From the NCBI GenBank assembly GCA_051201605.1, contig CP179201.1, forward strand, positions 1,736,001 through 1,800,000: a DNA stretch of 64,000 nucleotides. Reading direction: 5' to 3'. Shown in pieces: positions 8,939 through 17,420 of this stretch. A program made the position numbers and the translations under genes. The stretch's first letter is position 1, and every line of letters starts with the position of its first letter. Origin of the DNA: CABZJG01 sp902512685. Lineage in GTDB: Bacteria; Pseudomonadota; Alphaproteobacteria; Rhodobacterales; Rhodobacteraceae. The notes under the pieces are model-generated. The model was given only the letters and a program-made list of their open reading frames with translations. It ran no database searches and was not told the DNA's origin.

Positions 8939-10090
8939 ATGATGATTAGTAAAATAACAAAGAGCGTCGCTGGAGCAATGGCCATAGCGGCCGCTGTAAC
9001 CACCGGAACAGCTAGTGCTGTGGCCGCCAAAGAAGACTTCGTCGTCACGATGCTGTCGGTTTCGGTCTACGGCCCTTGGTTTATTGCCAAAGAAATGGAA
9101 ATGGCCAAGGACATCAATATAGACGTCAAAATCATTGAAGATATCACGGCGCGCAATGCTGGAATCGCGACCGGGGCCATTCAGTGCATGATGACCACCA
9201 TGGATTCGACCGTCGTCACGGCAGCAGCCGATCTTCCCGTTCAGCATATTGCTGTTCCTCTGATGTCCTATGGGTTGGACGAAATGGTGGTTGACGGTTC
9301 GATCAAGTCCGAGGCCGATATCGCGGGAAAAACCTATGCGGCCGACTATGGTTTCCTTAACCATATGTGGATGCTGTTGACGTTGAAGAAGAACGGCATT
9401 CCGTTGGATGGGGCAATTCACAGCATCATGTTGCCGCAGGACGCATCTGCTGCGTTTTCCAGTGGCGCATTGGATATCGATGTGAATTTCATTCCCTTCT
9501 CGACCCAATCAGCAGAGCGCGAAGGCGCTTATGTGTTGAAAAGTACCTTTACCGACAAGACCTATGAACGTGGTTTGGTCTCGGATTCGATCGCCTGCAA
9601 CACGAAGTGGTTAGAAGAAAAACCCGACACTGCACGCGAAGTAATCCGCGCTTGGTTTGAGGCCGTGGATTGGTGGAAACATAACCCGGCAGAAGGCAAT
9701 GCTATAATCGCAGCCGGACTGGACTGGCCCGAAGAGGACGTGCGTCTGACCCAAGCCGGAGCGGTGATGCTTAACATCAACCAAAACATGGGCGCTCTGG
9801 GCATGGAGGGTGGTGTCCCGTTGTGCGCTAGCATTCCGGCAGATGCCCCTCAACCCGATGGCGAGCCTAGTGGTTGGGGTGAACTTGTCGGAAGCGATGT
9901 AGATTGCGAAGCTGGTTACTTGAACGCAACCTGGGATTTGTTCAGCAACGTGTATCAAGAAGCGGGCGTTGTCGACGCAACGATTTCGCCTGAAAAGGGT
10001 ATTAACACTTCTATTATCGAATGGCTGAATGAAGAAGGCTTCGACGATACTTATGACTCAAATGGTTGGGTTGGCCGTCTGCCTATCTGA
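8939..10090 (+). CDS. ABC transporter periplasmic substrate-binding protein (SsuA/NMT1-like)
   Basis: A secreted binding protein of 383 residues. The start at ATG 8939 follows an AGGAG site. The N-terminus is a clear signal peptide (basic MMISKITKS, an Ala-rich core, cleavage near SAVAA-KEDF). The mature protein has the SsuA/ThiY-type opening (VTMLSVSVYGPWFIAKEMEMA) and the family's low-complexity acidic surface. Four or more cysteines (CMMTTMD, IACNTKW, PLCAS, DVDCEAG) are more than usual for the class and may form disulfides. It presumably captures the substrate handled by the oxidase downstream; ligand identity cannot be read from the sequence. Confidence 0.85.
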   Translation: MMISKITKSVAGAMAIAAAVTTGTASAVAAKEDFVVTMLSVSVYGPWFIAKEMEMAKDINIDVKIIEDITARNAGIATGAIQCMMTTMDSTVVTAAADLPVQHIAVPLMSYGLDEMVVDGSIKSEADIAGKTYAADYGFLNHMWMLLTLKKNGIPLDGAIHSIMLPQDASAAFSSGALDIDVNFIPFSTQSAEREGAYVLKSTFTDKTYERGLVSDSIACNTKWLEEKPDTAREVIRAWFEAVDWWKHNPAEGNAIIAAGLDWPEEDVRLTQAGAVMLNINQNMGALGMEGGVPLCASIPADAPQPDGEPSGWGELVGSDVDCEAGYLNATWDLFSNVYQEAGVVDATISPEKGINTSIIEWLNEEGFDDTYDSNGWVGRLPI

Positions 10091-10184
10091 ATACTAGCCC
10101 ATGGACTTGTCGGCCTGGATAAACTGGGCCGACACATTGGCAGCAAAGGTATTTGCCATTACATCGGATAACTGTGGAAAAAAT

Positions 10185-11069
10185 ATGAAATCAGCATTCA
10201 CATATGAACGCGCGGGATCTCCTGCTGAAGCGGTAGCCCTGCTCGCAAAACATGGACCAGATGCAATGATCTGGGCTGGGGGCACTGACATGACCCTGCA
10301 GTGGCAACAAGAAAAGGTCAGCCCGACAGTCTGTATTGATATTCGAGATATATCTGAACTGGATTACATCGAAATCGACAACTCAGGCATTCGCATTGGT
10401 GCGATGGCATCTTTGGCCTCGCTTGAGCGATCAGCAGACCGACATCACATTCTGACGATGCTCAGCGATATTACTAAGCTGATGGCCACGCCGCAAACCC
10501 GTACATTGGCTACTGTAGGCGGCAATCTTTGCAATGCATCTCCGGCGGCAGATCTTAGCCCTGCTTTTGTTGCACTTGATGCGACGGTAAAGATCTTCGG
10601 CGCTTTGGGAGCACGCAAAGTATCAATGCTTGACTTTTTTAAGGGCGTTAACAAAACCGAAGTTGGCCCTGCAGAGCTGCTGGAAGAGGTGTTTATTCCG
10701 TTGCCCGACGACGGCGATGTTCAAGCCTCATACAAGCGTATTGATCGTACTGTCGTTGATATCGCATTGGTGAATGGCTCTGCTGCCGTCACGGTGGGCT
10801 CAGATGGTGTGATCTCAAAGGTAGGCTTAGGTCTGGGTGCAGTCGCCCCGATCATTCTGAACGCTCCGGATGCATCAGCGGCACTTGAGGGTCTAAAATT
10901 ATCAGATGTAACACGTGAAAAATTGGCGAAAGTCGCTGCTATAGCCGCCAAGCACGCAAAACCGATTACGGATGTACGTGCCTCTGCTGGATACCGGCAG
11001 GACATGGTTGAGATCATGCTGCGCCGCTCCCTCGAAGATTCAATCTCCAAACATGGGGGGACACTTTAA
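10185..11069 (+). CDS. Molybdenum hydroxylase FAD subunit (xanthine dehydrogenase/CO dehydrogenase family, medium)
   Basis: The FAD-binding subunit of a three-subunit molybdenum hydroxylase. The two FAD signatures are present: AGGTDMTLQW near residue 34 and TVGGNLCNASPAADLSPAFVALDA in the middle. The CO-dehydrogenase flavoprotein C-terminal domain follows. ATG at 10185 (GTGGAAAAAAT before it) gives 294 residues and starts at the family's usual MK-SAFTYERAGS; an ATG 84 bases upstream would add an unrelated leader. The stop codon overlaps the start of the iron-sulfur subunit by one base (TAATG), so the subunits are translationally coupled. Confidence 0.9.
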   Translation: MKSAFTYERAGSPAEAVALLAKHGPDAMIWAGGTDMTLQWQQEKVSPTVCIDIRDISELDYIEIDNSGIRIGAMASLASLERSADRHHILTMLSDITKLMATPQTRTLATVGGNLCNASPAADLSPAFVALDATVKIFGALGARKVSMLDFFKGVNKTEVGPAELLEEVFIPLPDDGDVQASYKRIDRTVVDIALVNGSAAVTVGSDGVISKVGLGLGAVAPIILNAPDASAALEGLKLSDVTREKLAKVAAIAAKHAKPITDVRASAGYRQDMVEIMLRRSLEDSISKHGGTL

Positions 11070-11542
11070 TGACTGTTCTCAAGGTAAATGGCCGTCCAGT
11101 TGAAATCAGCAACCGTGGTGATCGCACGCTCGCAACTGCGCTGCGCGAGGATCTGGGGTTAATTGGAGTGCGTGTCTCATGCGCTGAGGGCGAGTGTGGA
11201 TCCTGTACCGTATTGGTTGACAATAAACCGATGACGTCCTGCCTCATGCTGGCCCAGCAGGCCAAAGGGAAAGAGATTGTAACGATTGAAGGCATGGCGA
11301 ACGGGGATGACCTGCATCCGATTCAGCAGGCATTCATTGAAGAGCAAGGGTTTCAATGTGGATTTTGTACGCCAGGCTTGATCCTGAGCACTAAGGCTTT
11401 TTTGGCTGAAAACCCAAACCCGACCGCTGATGAAGTCTCGGTTGGTATGAGCGGCAACATCTGTCGCTGTGGCGCATATCCGTACATCGTCAAGGCAGTG
11501 CTGAAAGCTGCCGAACTCATGGACGAGACCGCGACCGCCTGA
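11069..11542 (+). CDS. Molybdenum hydroxylase [2Fe-2S] subunit (small)
   Basis: The electron-transfer subunit, 157 residues, carrying two [2Fe-2S] clusters. The N-terminal plant-type ferredoxin motif is CAEGECGSC plus a later Cys (TSCLM). The C-terminal helical domain has CGFC and CRC (QCGFCTPGLIL, NICRCGAYPYI). All eight cysteines are in place. Electrons from the molybdenum site pass through this subunit to the FAD subunit. It is coupled by overlap to the FAD gene and lies 46 bases before the large subunit start. Confidence 0.93.
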   Translation: MTVLKVNGRPVEISNRGDRTLATALREDLGLIGVRVSCAEGECGSCTVLVDNKPMTSCLMLAQQAKGKEIVTIEGMANGDDLHPIQQAFIEEQGFQCGFCTPGLILSTKAFLAENPNPTADEVSVGMSGNICRCGAYPYIVKAVLKAAELMDETATA

Positions 11543-11588
11543 CAGTGATATTATCAGATTTATGCCCTTACGGGCTGGGAGAATACCA

Positions 11589-13943
11589 ATGGGTAAGCAA
11601 GATAAAACGTTGAAAGTGATCGGGAAGGGCCTTCATGTCAAAGATGCCGTCGAAAAGGTGACGGGCACAATCCGCTATGGTGTGGATTATGAAGTGCAAA
11701 ATATGGCGCATGGGTGCATCGTCCGGTGCCCGCATGCACACGCCCGGATCACTAATATCGACTCCAGCAAAGCCGAAGCTCTGCCAGGCTTTATCGGTAT
11801 CCTGACGCACGAGGATGTTCCACAGAATGACTGGGAGTCTGCATGGTTTAATTATCGCGGCAAAGTTCTGGACGGAATTGGCAGATTTGTTGGTGATGAT
11901 ATGGCCGCAGTTGCGGCAACAACACCAGAAATTGCTCGAAAAGCTGCGGAGCTGATTGAGATTGAATATGAGCTGCTTCCAGCGGTTTTCAATATGGAAA
12001 AAGCACGTTTGCCAGATGCACCGCAAATCCGGGACGAGGGCAACGAGCGTGATCCCTACGGCGTGTCTTGGGGCAATGTCCCAGCGGGCGAGGCTGCTTC
12101 CGATCACACAGTTGAATGTGATATCTTCTACGAAAGCCAGCAATACGCGCCTTTGGGCCGTAATGCCTGTATCGCGGAATGGACCGGTGACCGTGTCAAC
12201 GTAATCACTTCATCACAAACACCAAGTGAGCTACGCGATGGTATCCACGAGGCATTGGGCTTCCCGCTGTCCAAAATCCGCGTCCAGGCCCTGCCGAGCG
12301 GCAGCTCTTTCGGGCAGTGGTGGAGCAACAACTTCATGATGATCTCGGTCCTGTTGGCGAAAAAAATTCGCAAAGCGGTCAAGATTGAGTTAACTAATGA
12401 AGAATGCATGGCAACCGTTAAGCGTCGCCACCAGGAGCGCACGCGCGGTTCAATGGGCTGCAACAAAGACGGTGAACTGACATTTTTCAAGTTTGACCAC
12501 CTGATCGACAATGGCGGATATGGCTTTAAAGACGATGTTGGTTTTTTCTGCGTCGATATGTGGGGTAAAAATGGCCACGGCGATTACCAAATACATGGTA
12601 TCAACACTAATATGGTGACTGCCGGTTGTATGCGGGGCGTGGGCGATTGTACCTTGGGTGCCAGTGTTGAGCGTTGCGCTGACCAGCTTGCCGAACAAGT
12701 CGGCATTGATCCCGTCGATTTCCGGATTAAGAACCAGATCGTTGCCGGTGATGAACTTCGCATGCAGCACAGTCGGCACAACCTAAAGGGCGAAGTGGAC
12801 GACTATATTAAAAGCGTTCCGGAGCATTTGCGTAAAGACTGGCCTGAACTGTTCAAATTGTCCGCTGGAGGCACCCGTGCCCTGCTTGAAACCGGGTCCG
12901 AAGCATTCAACTGGAAAAGCCGCTGGAAAGGTTGGGCGACACCGACTCATTCTGAGGGTTCCGTTCGTCGTGGCATAGGTGTCGGTACTGGTGCCCACGT
13001 CTGTGGCGTGGAATTCGAAGGGGCCTCGAACGCGATGGTGCGCCTTAATCCCGATGGCAGCGCAAAAGTCCACGCTGCGGTTGGACGTCAGGGTGCTGGC
13101 GCTGAAACCACCCAAGCGATGGTTGTGGCCGAGGAACTGGGCTTGACCTTGGACCAGGTTGAAATTGAAACCGGCGATACTGATAGCTGCCCCTGGAACC
13201 ATGGCTCGCTTGCTTCTTCAACAATGTATCGGACCGGTTGGGCCAGCCGTGAGGCAGCGCGAGATGTCAAGAACCAGTTGTTAGCGATTGCCGCCCATGA
13301 ATTTTTTGATAGTGTAGATCCATCAGAACTGGATGTTGAGGATGGAGAGGTTGTGCATGGCGACCCCGGCAAGCACAATCAGCGTATTCCGTTCTCGGAT
13401 GTTTTGAACGAATTGAGGTCCGACTCCCTGGGCCAAACCTCGTCGATCACCGGCAGTCCGCGGGTGCCGATGCCGCCCTCAACCACGTTCGCCCGCCAGT
13501 TTGGCGCGCAATTTGCCGAAGTTGAAGTGGACATTGAAACCGGTCAAATCAAACTGCTCGATTTTATCTGTGTTCAGGATAGCGGTACAGTTGTGAACCC
13601 GCAGGTTCTCAAGAATCAAGTAATCGGGGCCGCAATATGCGGAACAGGTTTTGCGATCTATGAGCATATGATTTTTGATGAAAACACGGGTGCTTTGAAG
13701 AATGGCAACCTGCTGGACTATAAACTGCTTCGCTGTGCTGATTTCCCACATACAACTAAAGTCATCTTTGTCGAAGATCCAGATCCGGTTGGCCCGTTCG
13801 GAGCCCGAGGGGCTGGAGAATCCCCGATTGCTGCGGGTATCTCTGCGGTTGCCCAGGCCGTCTATAATGCGACTGGTGTTTGGGTGGATATGCCTATGAC
13901 GCCGGAACGTGTGGTCACGGCCATCAAGGCCGCTCACGCCTGA
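11589..13943 (+). CDS. Molybdenum hydroxylase molybdopterin-binding subunit (large), divergent
   Basis: The catalytic subunit, 784 residues, with the aldehyde-oxidase a/b hammerhead domain first and the molybdopterin domain after it. ATG at 11589 has a GGGAGA site eight bases upstream; an ATG at 11562 lacks one. The catalytic Glu is in GARGAGE (738-744). Two canonical segments are altered: where xanthine dehydrogenases usually have a GGGFGGK-like loop this protein has GSSFGQWW, and the usual FRGFG segment reads MRGVGDCT. The cofactor folds fit the family, but substrate specificity is probably unlike xanthine dehydrogenase proper. Candidates are an N-heterocycle or aldehyde hydroxylase. Confidence 0.88.
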   Translation: MGKQDKTLKVIGKGLHVKDAVEKVTGTIRYGVDYEVQNMAHGCIVRCPHAHARITNIDSSKAEALPGFIGILTHEDVPQNDWESAWFNYRGKVLDGIGRFVGDDMAAVAATTPEIARKAAELIEIEYELLPAVFNMEKARLPDAPQIRDEGNERDPYGVSWGNVPAGEAASDHTVECDIFYESQQYAPLGRNACIAEWTGDRVNVITSSQTPSELRDGIHEALGFPLSKIRVQALPSGSSFGQWWSNNFMMISVLLAKKIRKAVKIELTNEECMATVKRRHQERTRGSMGCNKDGELTFFKFDHLIDNGGYGFKDDVGFFCVDMWGKNGHGDYQIHGINTNMVTAGCMRGVGDCTLGASVERCADQLAEQVGIDPVDFRIKNQIVAGDELRMQHSRHNLKGEVDDYIKSVPEHLRKDWPELFKLSAGGTRALLETGSEAFNWKSRWKGWATPTHSEGSVRRGIGVGTGAHVCGVEFEGASNAMVRLNPDGSAKVHAAVGRQGAGAETTQAMVVAEELGLTLDQVEIETGDTDSCPWNHGSLASSTMYRTGWASREAARDVKNQLLAIAAHEFFDSVDPSELDVEDGEVVHGDPGKHNQRIPFSDVLNELRSDSLGQTSSITGSPRVPMPPSTTFARQFGAQFAEVEVDIETGQIKLLDFICVQDSGTVVNPQVLKNQVIGAAICGTGFAIYEHMIFDENTGALKNGNLLDYKLLRCADFPHTTKVIFVEDPDPVGPFGARGAGESPIAAGISAVAQAVYNATGVWVDMPMTPERVVTAIKAAHA

Positions 13944-13983
13944 AGCACCTCTTCCTCTCCGATACGTGAGGAGCGCCTGCCCC

Positions 13984-14006
13984 TTAGGGCGGGGGCGAAG
14001 CCCTAA
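13984..14006 (+). terminator. Hairpin after the molybdenum hydroxylase operon
   Basis: A perfect 7-base stem (TTAGGGC paired with GCCCTAA) with a 9-base loop begins 40 bases after the large-subunit stop. No run of T follows, so if it ends transcription it is not a classical intrinsic terminator. Confidence 0.3.
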
Positions 14007-14050
14007 ATTCCTACGAGTTACTTGCACGCCCAAACCGGAGTGGACCGTCG

Positions 14051-14254
14051 ATGACTTTTCAATTTCAATCGCTTTTGAAGGCCGGCGACATGTTAAGCCA
14101 GATTTGTGGTCTAGGCGAAGACATTGTTTTGGCAATCATCACTGGCGTGGTAGAGCCTTCCTATCGGCCTGTTGGCGCGATTATGGGAGGTTCATTTGAA
14201 TGGCATCCGAAGAAGTGTTTCTGGAGGGGCTTAGGCACCCGACGCGAGAATTAA
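14051..14254 (+). pseudogene. Possible N-terminal remnant of an XdhC/CoxF-type maturation protein
   Basis: The 67-residue frame contains IVLAIITGVVEPSYRPVGAIM, which resembles the opening strand of XdhC-family proteins (a valine-rich strand, then G-S-x-x-R-P-x-G-A-x-M). XdhC inserts the sulfurated molybdenum cofactor into enzymes of the type encoded just upstream, so a copy here would make sense. The similarity stops at GAIM, the family's following G-S-x-S-G-G-C motif is missing, and the rest of the frame is unlike the family. If the reading is right, the gene was cut, probably when the downstream recombinase cassette arrived. Weak evidence. Confidence 0.35.
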
Positions 14255-14550
14255 TACGTCTGTCCCTTCAGCTTAAGATAAGAGCAACTCTGGTGGACCA
14301 TATGGTGGCTCCTGCATCAGGCGACAATGAATATCGCTTGATATCATGGGTTTGACTTCAGTCGCCTAGGGATAGTGGTGCTGCCAACATGATTGGCTCA
14401 ATGAGGTTACATCGCAGAAACAACTGGACTTGAGGGCGGAACGGAGCGTGTGTGGACCTGCGCTGACACAAGAGGGCGCTGGCCTGGGAGACCGGGCTTT
14501 GGTCAGTGGCAGGATCGCGTTGATCTTGCTTTTGATCAAAGGAGCCGAAG

Positions 14551-14868
14551 ATGGCGAACGCAAACCCGACAGAACCGACCCGAGCTACCAAATCGACAAG
14601 TGCAAGCAAACCTACGCCTAGAAGATCTTCACCGAGAAAGACCAAACGCCAAACGCTGATCAAGCTTCTGTCGACCAAGTCTGGTTCTGACATTGACCGG
14701 TTGGCGGAACAGCTTGGCTGGCAACGACATTCGGTGCGAGCCGGAATGAGCAAGTTGCGCAAAGAAGGTGTCGAGATCGCTAAGTGGCCGGGAGCCACTG
14801 GCAGGGCACCGCGCTACCAAATTGTCGTGCCATTGGCGGATGCGGCTATGGGCAGCGTAAAGACATGA
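14551..14868 (+). CDS. DUF3489-type small protein of a recombinase cassette
   Basis: A 105-residue basic protein with a Ser/Thr/Pro/Lys-rich N-terminal tail (about residues 1-35), followed by a small winged-helix-like domain: TLIKLLSTKSGSDIDRLAEQLGWQRHS, then VRAGMSKLRKEGVEIAKW and RYQIV. This is the pattern of the DUF3489 family. Such genes commonly precede a DUF2924 gene and a serine recombinase in alphaproteobacteria, as here. The stop overlaps the DUF2924 start by four bases (ATGA). It probably binds DNA as an accessory or regulator of the recombinase. The family function is not established. Confidence 0.75.
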   Translation: MANANPTEPTRATKSTSASKPTPRRSSPRKTKRQTLIKLLSTKSGSDIDRLAEQLGWQRHSVRAGMSKLRKEGVEIAKWPGATGRAPRYQIVVPLADAAMGSVKT

Positions 14869-15344
14869 GTGGATCGGTCCCTAATCTACCCGACCTGTGC
14901 CAGCGCGTGGGCAATCTAGAAAAGCAGGATAATCCATCACTGCGCAGAACCTGGCAACAAGTCTGGGGCAGGCCGGCCCCAAAGGGCGCTCGCAAGCGGT
15001 TCCTGATGCTGGGGATAGTGTGGAAGTGGCAATTGAAGGGGCTTGGTGGGTACAGCCCGGAATTGGCGCGCCGCCTGGCAGCTTTGGACGCACGAAGGGA
15101 CGGGGGCCTGAGCCAAAGCGATTTCTCAGCTCAAGACGTTAAATCGGCATCGCGCCCGGGACCGGGTGCGCGGATTGTTCGAGACTGGAAAGGCGAACGC
15201 TACGAGGTCCATGTCACGGAAGCAGGCTATCTGTGGCGCGGGCAAAGCTTCGGCTCCCTGTCAGCCATCGCAAAAGCCATCACCGGTGTTAGCCGCAATG
15301 GACCCAAGTTCTTCGGGCTGCGAGATGGGAAGGGGCTTGGCTGA
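14865..15344 (+). CDS. DUF2924 family protein of a recombinase cassette
   Basis: A 159-residue protein with the DUF2924 pattern: LRRTWQQVWGRPAPKGARKRFLMLGIVWKWQLKGLGG near the start, then RPGPGARIVRDWKGERYEVHV and a C-terminal YLWRGQSFGSLSAIAKAITGVSRNGPKFFGL. The latter segment resembles a small DNA-binding fold found in phage and integrative elements. ATG at 14865 is chosen because it overlaps the DUF3489 stop; an earlier in-frame ATG would add 27 unrelated residues. The stop TGA shares its A with the recombinase ATG (15344). Molecular function is unknown. Confidence 0.8.
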   Translation: MSGSVPNLPDLCQRVGNLEKQDNPSLRRTWQQVWGRPAPKGARKRFLMLGIVWKWQLKGLGGYSPELARRLAALDARRDGGLSQSDFSAQDVKSASRPGPGARIVRDWKGERYEVHVTEAGYLWRGQSFGSLSAIAKAITGVSRNGPKFFGLRDGKGLG

Positions 15345-17020
15345 TGACATCTCGTCGCCGCTGCGCAATCTACACTCGTAAGTCCACTGAGGAAGGATTG
15401 GAGCAGGACTTCAACTCGTTGGACGCGCAGCGCGAGGCATGTTCTGCATTCATTGCCAGCCAACGCCACGAAGGTTGGAGCGAACTTCCTGAGTTCTATG
15501 ACGATGGCGGTTTCTCGGGTGGATCAATGGAGCGCCCAGCACTTGTTAGGTTGCTTGCTGATATTGAAGCAGATGCAATAGATACAGTTATTGTCTACAA
15601 GGTCGATCGCTTGACGCGCGCCCTCGCCGACTTCGCAAGGATGGTTGCGGTCTTTGATGCAGCAAGTGTCTCGTTCGTATCCGTCACCCAACAGTTTAAC
15701 ACTACGACCAGCATGGGTCGACTAACGCTCAACGTGCTTCTTTCGTTTGCTCAGTTTGAACGTGAAGTGACGGCCGAACGGATCCGGGACAAAATCGCGG
15801 CGTCAAAAGCGCGAGGTATGTGGATGGGAGGCGTCCCTCCGATGGGATATCGGCCAGAAAACCGAAGCTTGGCTGTAGAGCCAGAAGATGCGGCAACTGT
15901 GCGGCACATCTTTAATCGCTACTTGGACCTCAGTTCGGTTCGGCGCCTTCAGGCTGAACTTGACCGCAAAACATACCGAACACCGATCCGCACAACCAAG
16001 TCTGGAAAGCAAACTGGCGGCCGTTCTTTCTCGAAGGGCAAACTTTATTCGATGCTGTCGAACCCAGTTTACATCGGCAAGATCCGCCATCGGGACAAAG
16101 TGCACGAGGGCCAGCACGAACCTATAATTGGTACTGAGACTTGGGACAAAGTTCAGGCGATGCTTGTCGACAATCGTCGCAGCTATGCCGCACGAAGCAA
16201 CTCCCGCAATCCAAGTGTTTTGGCGGGAAAGCTCTTTGATCCAGATGGCAATCGCATGCGTCCGGTCCATACGACCAAAAACGGGCAACGATATCGCTAC
16301 TATACCAGCCCCAACTTGATCGATAGCAGTGTAGACGTCGGCGCTGCTGGATGGCGTATTCCCGGCATTGAAATTGAGGCGGCAGTTGCGCGTGTTATTC
16401 TGAAACACCTCAAAGAACCGGATACGACTTCGGATCTGATCAGCAACAACCAAAACGCCGATGAAGTTGCCAACCTCACGACGCAACTAAAGAGTGCCCA
16501 AGAAGCACTTGAGGACGCACAATCAAATCCTAGTCGCCAACTCTTGATGTCGATCGTGAACCGCATTGATTTGTCAGAAACCGAATTGGCGGCGCAGATT
16601 GACTTGAAATCAGTCCTCGCAGCCGAACGCGGTAACACTCTGGAATGCGAACTCGAACCTACTTTGAAAACGCCGATCCAACTCAAACGCCGAGGTGGGG
16701 AACTCAAATTGGTGTTGCAGGGTGCGGCGTCCCAAACCACCAACCCAGACGCCAACCTGATCACAGCCGTGATGAACGCGCGTCGCCGGTTTGCAACCTA
16801 TACGTCCCAAGAAAACCCGTTGACCATCTCTGAGATTGCAAATTCTGCCGGTTCAAGTGCTAGCGATATCTCTCGTTCGATGCAGCTTGCCTTCCTCGCG
16901 CCGGATCTCCTCGAGGCTATTTTGGACGGACGCCAGCCAATTGAATTAACGGCTACGCGTTTGCAAAGAATCGACGCCCTGCCACTACTTTGGCAAGACC
17001 AACGTCGCCTTTTGGCCTGA
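15344..17020 (+). CDS. Large serine recombinase (resolvase/invertase type)
   Basis: A 558-residue site-specific DNA recombinase. The N-terminal resolvase domain contains the nucleophile S14 in AIYTRKSTEEG, the YKVDRLTR motif and the long helix LLSFAQFEREVTAERIRDKI. A recombinase domain (MGGVPPMGYRPENRSLAVEP onward) and a zinc-ribbon-like region without obvious cysteine pairs follow. The C-terminus has a small helix-turn-helix-like segment (LTISEIANSAGSSASDISRSMQLAFLAPDLLEAIL). All key residues appear intact. It forms a three-gene overlapping operon with the two DUF genes and ends about 220 bases from a tRNA gene. No phage structural or conjugation genes are nearby, so the cassette is either a stripped element or a minimal mobile unit. 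Confidence 0.9.
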   Translation: MTSRRRCAIYTRKSTEEGLEQDFNSLDAQREACSAFIASQRHEGWSELPEFYDDGGFSGGSMERPALVRLLADIEADAIDTVIVYKVDRLTRALADFARMVAVFDAASVSFVSVTQQFNTTTSMGRLTLNVLLSFAQFEREVTAERIRDKIAASKARGMWMGGVPPMGYRPENRSLAVEPEDAATVRHIFNRYLDLSSVRRLQAELDRKTYRTPIRTTKSGKQTGGRSFSKGKLYSMLSNPVYIGKIRHRDKVHEGQHEPIIGTETWDKVQAMLVDNRRSYAARSNSRNPSVLAGKLFDPDGNRMRPVHTTKNGQRYRYYTSPNLIDSSVDVGAAGWRIPGIEIEAAVARVILKHLKEPDTTSDLISNNQNADEVANLTTQLKSAQEALEDAQSNPSRQLLMSIVNRIDLSETELAAQIDLKSVLAAERGNTLECELEPTLKTPIQLKRRGGELKLVLQGAASQTTNPDANLITAVMNARRRFATYTSQENPLTISEIANSAGSSASDISRSMQLAFLAPDLLEAILDGRQPIELTATRLQRIDALPLLWQDQRRLLA

Positions 17021-17238
17021 CTTCTAAGACCAATCCCATCAATTTTGAGCAAAGATGCATACATTAATTTAGTTTGGACGTTGGCTGAGACGTTTGCGAT
17101 GCCGTCGCTAAAAACGGATACTATCCCGCGTCTCAGCGCCAAACCGTTCAGAGATGTTCCGCGCAACACCTCGTAACCCACCGTAATTACGGACTATTCA
17201 CAAGCGTGGGGTGAGGCGGTGGACAGCACAGGACTGTC

Positions 17239-17315
17239 TGGTAGGCCCGGAGGGACTCGAACCCCCAACCAAAGCGTTATGAGCGCTCTGCTCTAACCAA
17301 TTGAGCTACAGGCCC
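17239..17315 (-). tRNA. tRNA with CAU anticodon (tRNA-Ile2 or elongator tRNA-Met)
   Basis: The minus strand folds into a full cloverleaf of 77 nt including an encoded CCA. The acceptor arms GGGCCTG and CGGGCCT pair with a G1-U72 wobble; the D-arm is GCTCAATTGGTTAGAGC; the anticodon stem encloses loop CTCATAA with anticodon CAT; the T-arm is GGGGGTTCGAGTCCCTC. The absence of initiator features (the C1-A72 mismatch and three G-C pairs in the anticodon stem) argues against tRNA-fMet. The acceptor/D-arm similarity to alphaproteobacterial tRNA-Ile favours a lysidine-modified tRNA-Ile2, but elongator Met cannot be excluded. It lies between the recombinase cassette and purM. Confidence 0.9.
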
Positions 17316-17420
17316 GACCTGCGTGGCTTGCTATCACATGCGGCCAGAAGGTCAAGGGTTTCAGATTGCAGTTTGTGCACTAATCCGTTAGGTCGCGGGC
17401 AGGTAAAAAGGAAGGCGCGG

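Larger units (their letters stand above)
13944..14550. other. Gap between the oxidase operon and the recombinase cassette
   Basis: This 607-base stretch has no intact gene that can be supported. It contains a short hairpin (13984-14006), a reading frame resembling the start of an XdhC-type maturation protein (14051-14254), and then sequence without recognisable coding or repeats up to the DUF3489 gene. It looks like the scar between an older operon end and an inserted cassette. Confidence 0.4.

Noticed and set aside
14200..14355. A 51-codon plus-strand frame starting MASEEVFLEG with GGGAGG before the ATG
   Set aside because: The ribosome site is good, but the frame overlaps the XdhC-like remnant, has no recognisable domain and lies in a scarred gap, so chance is as likely.
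14358..14798. Long minus-strand frame (146 codons) opposite the DUF3489 gene
   Set aside because: It is antisense to a well-supported gene with overlapping start signals, and its composition is low-complexity Leu/Arg/Ser without domains.
17239..17315. Possible direct repeat of the tRNA 3' end as an attachment site for the recombinase cassette
   Set aside because: No second copy of the tRNA 3' sequence was found by eye between 14.0 and 17.2 kb; serine recombinases also seldom use tRNA ends.
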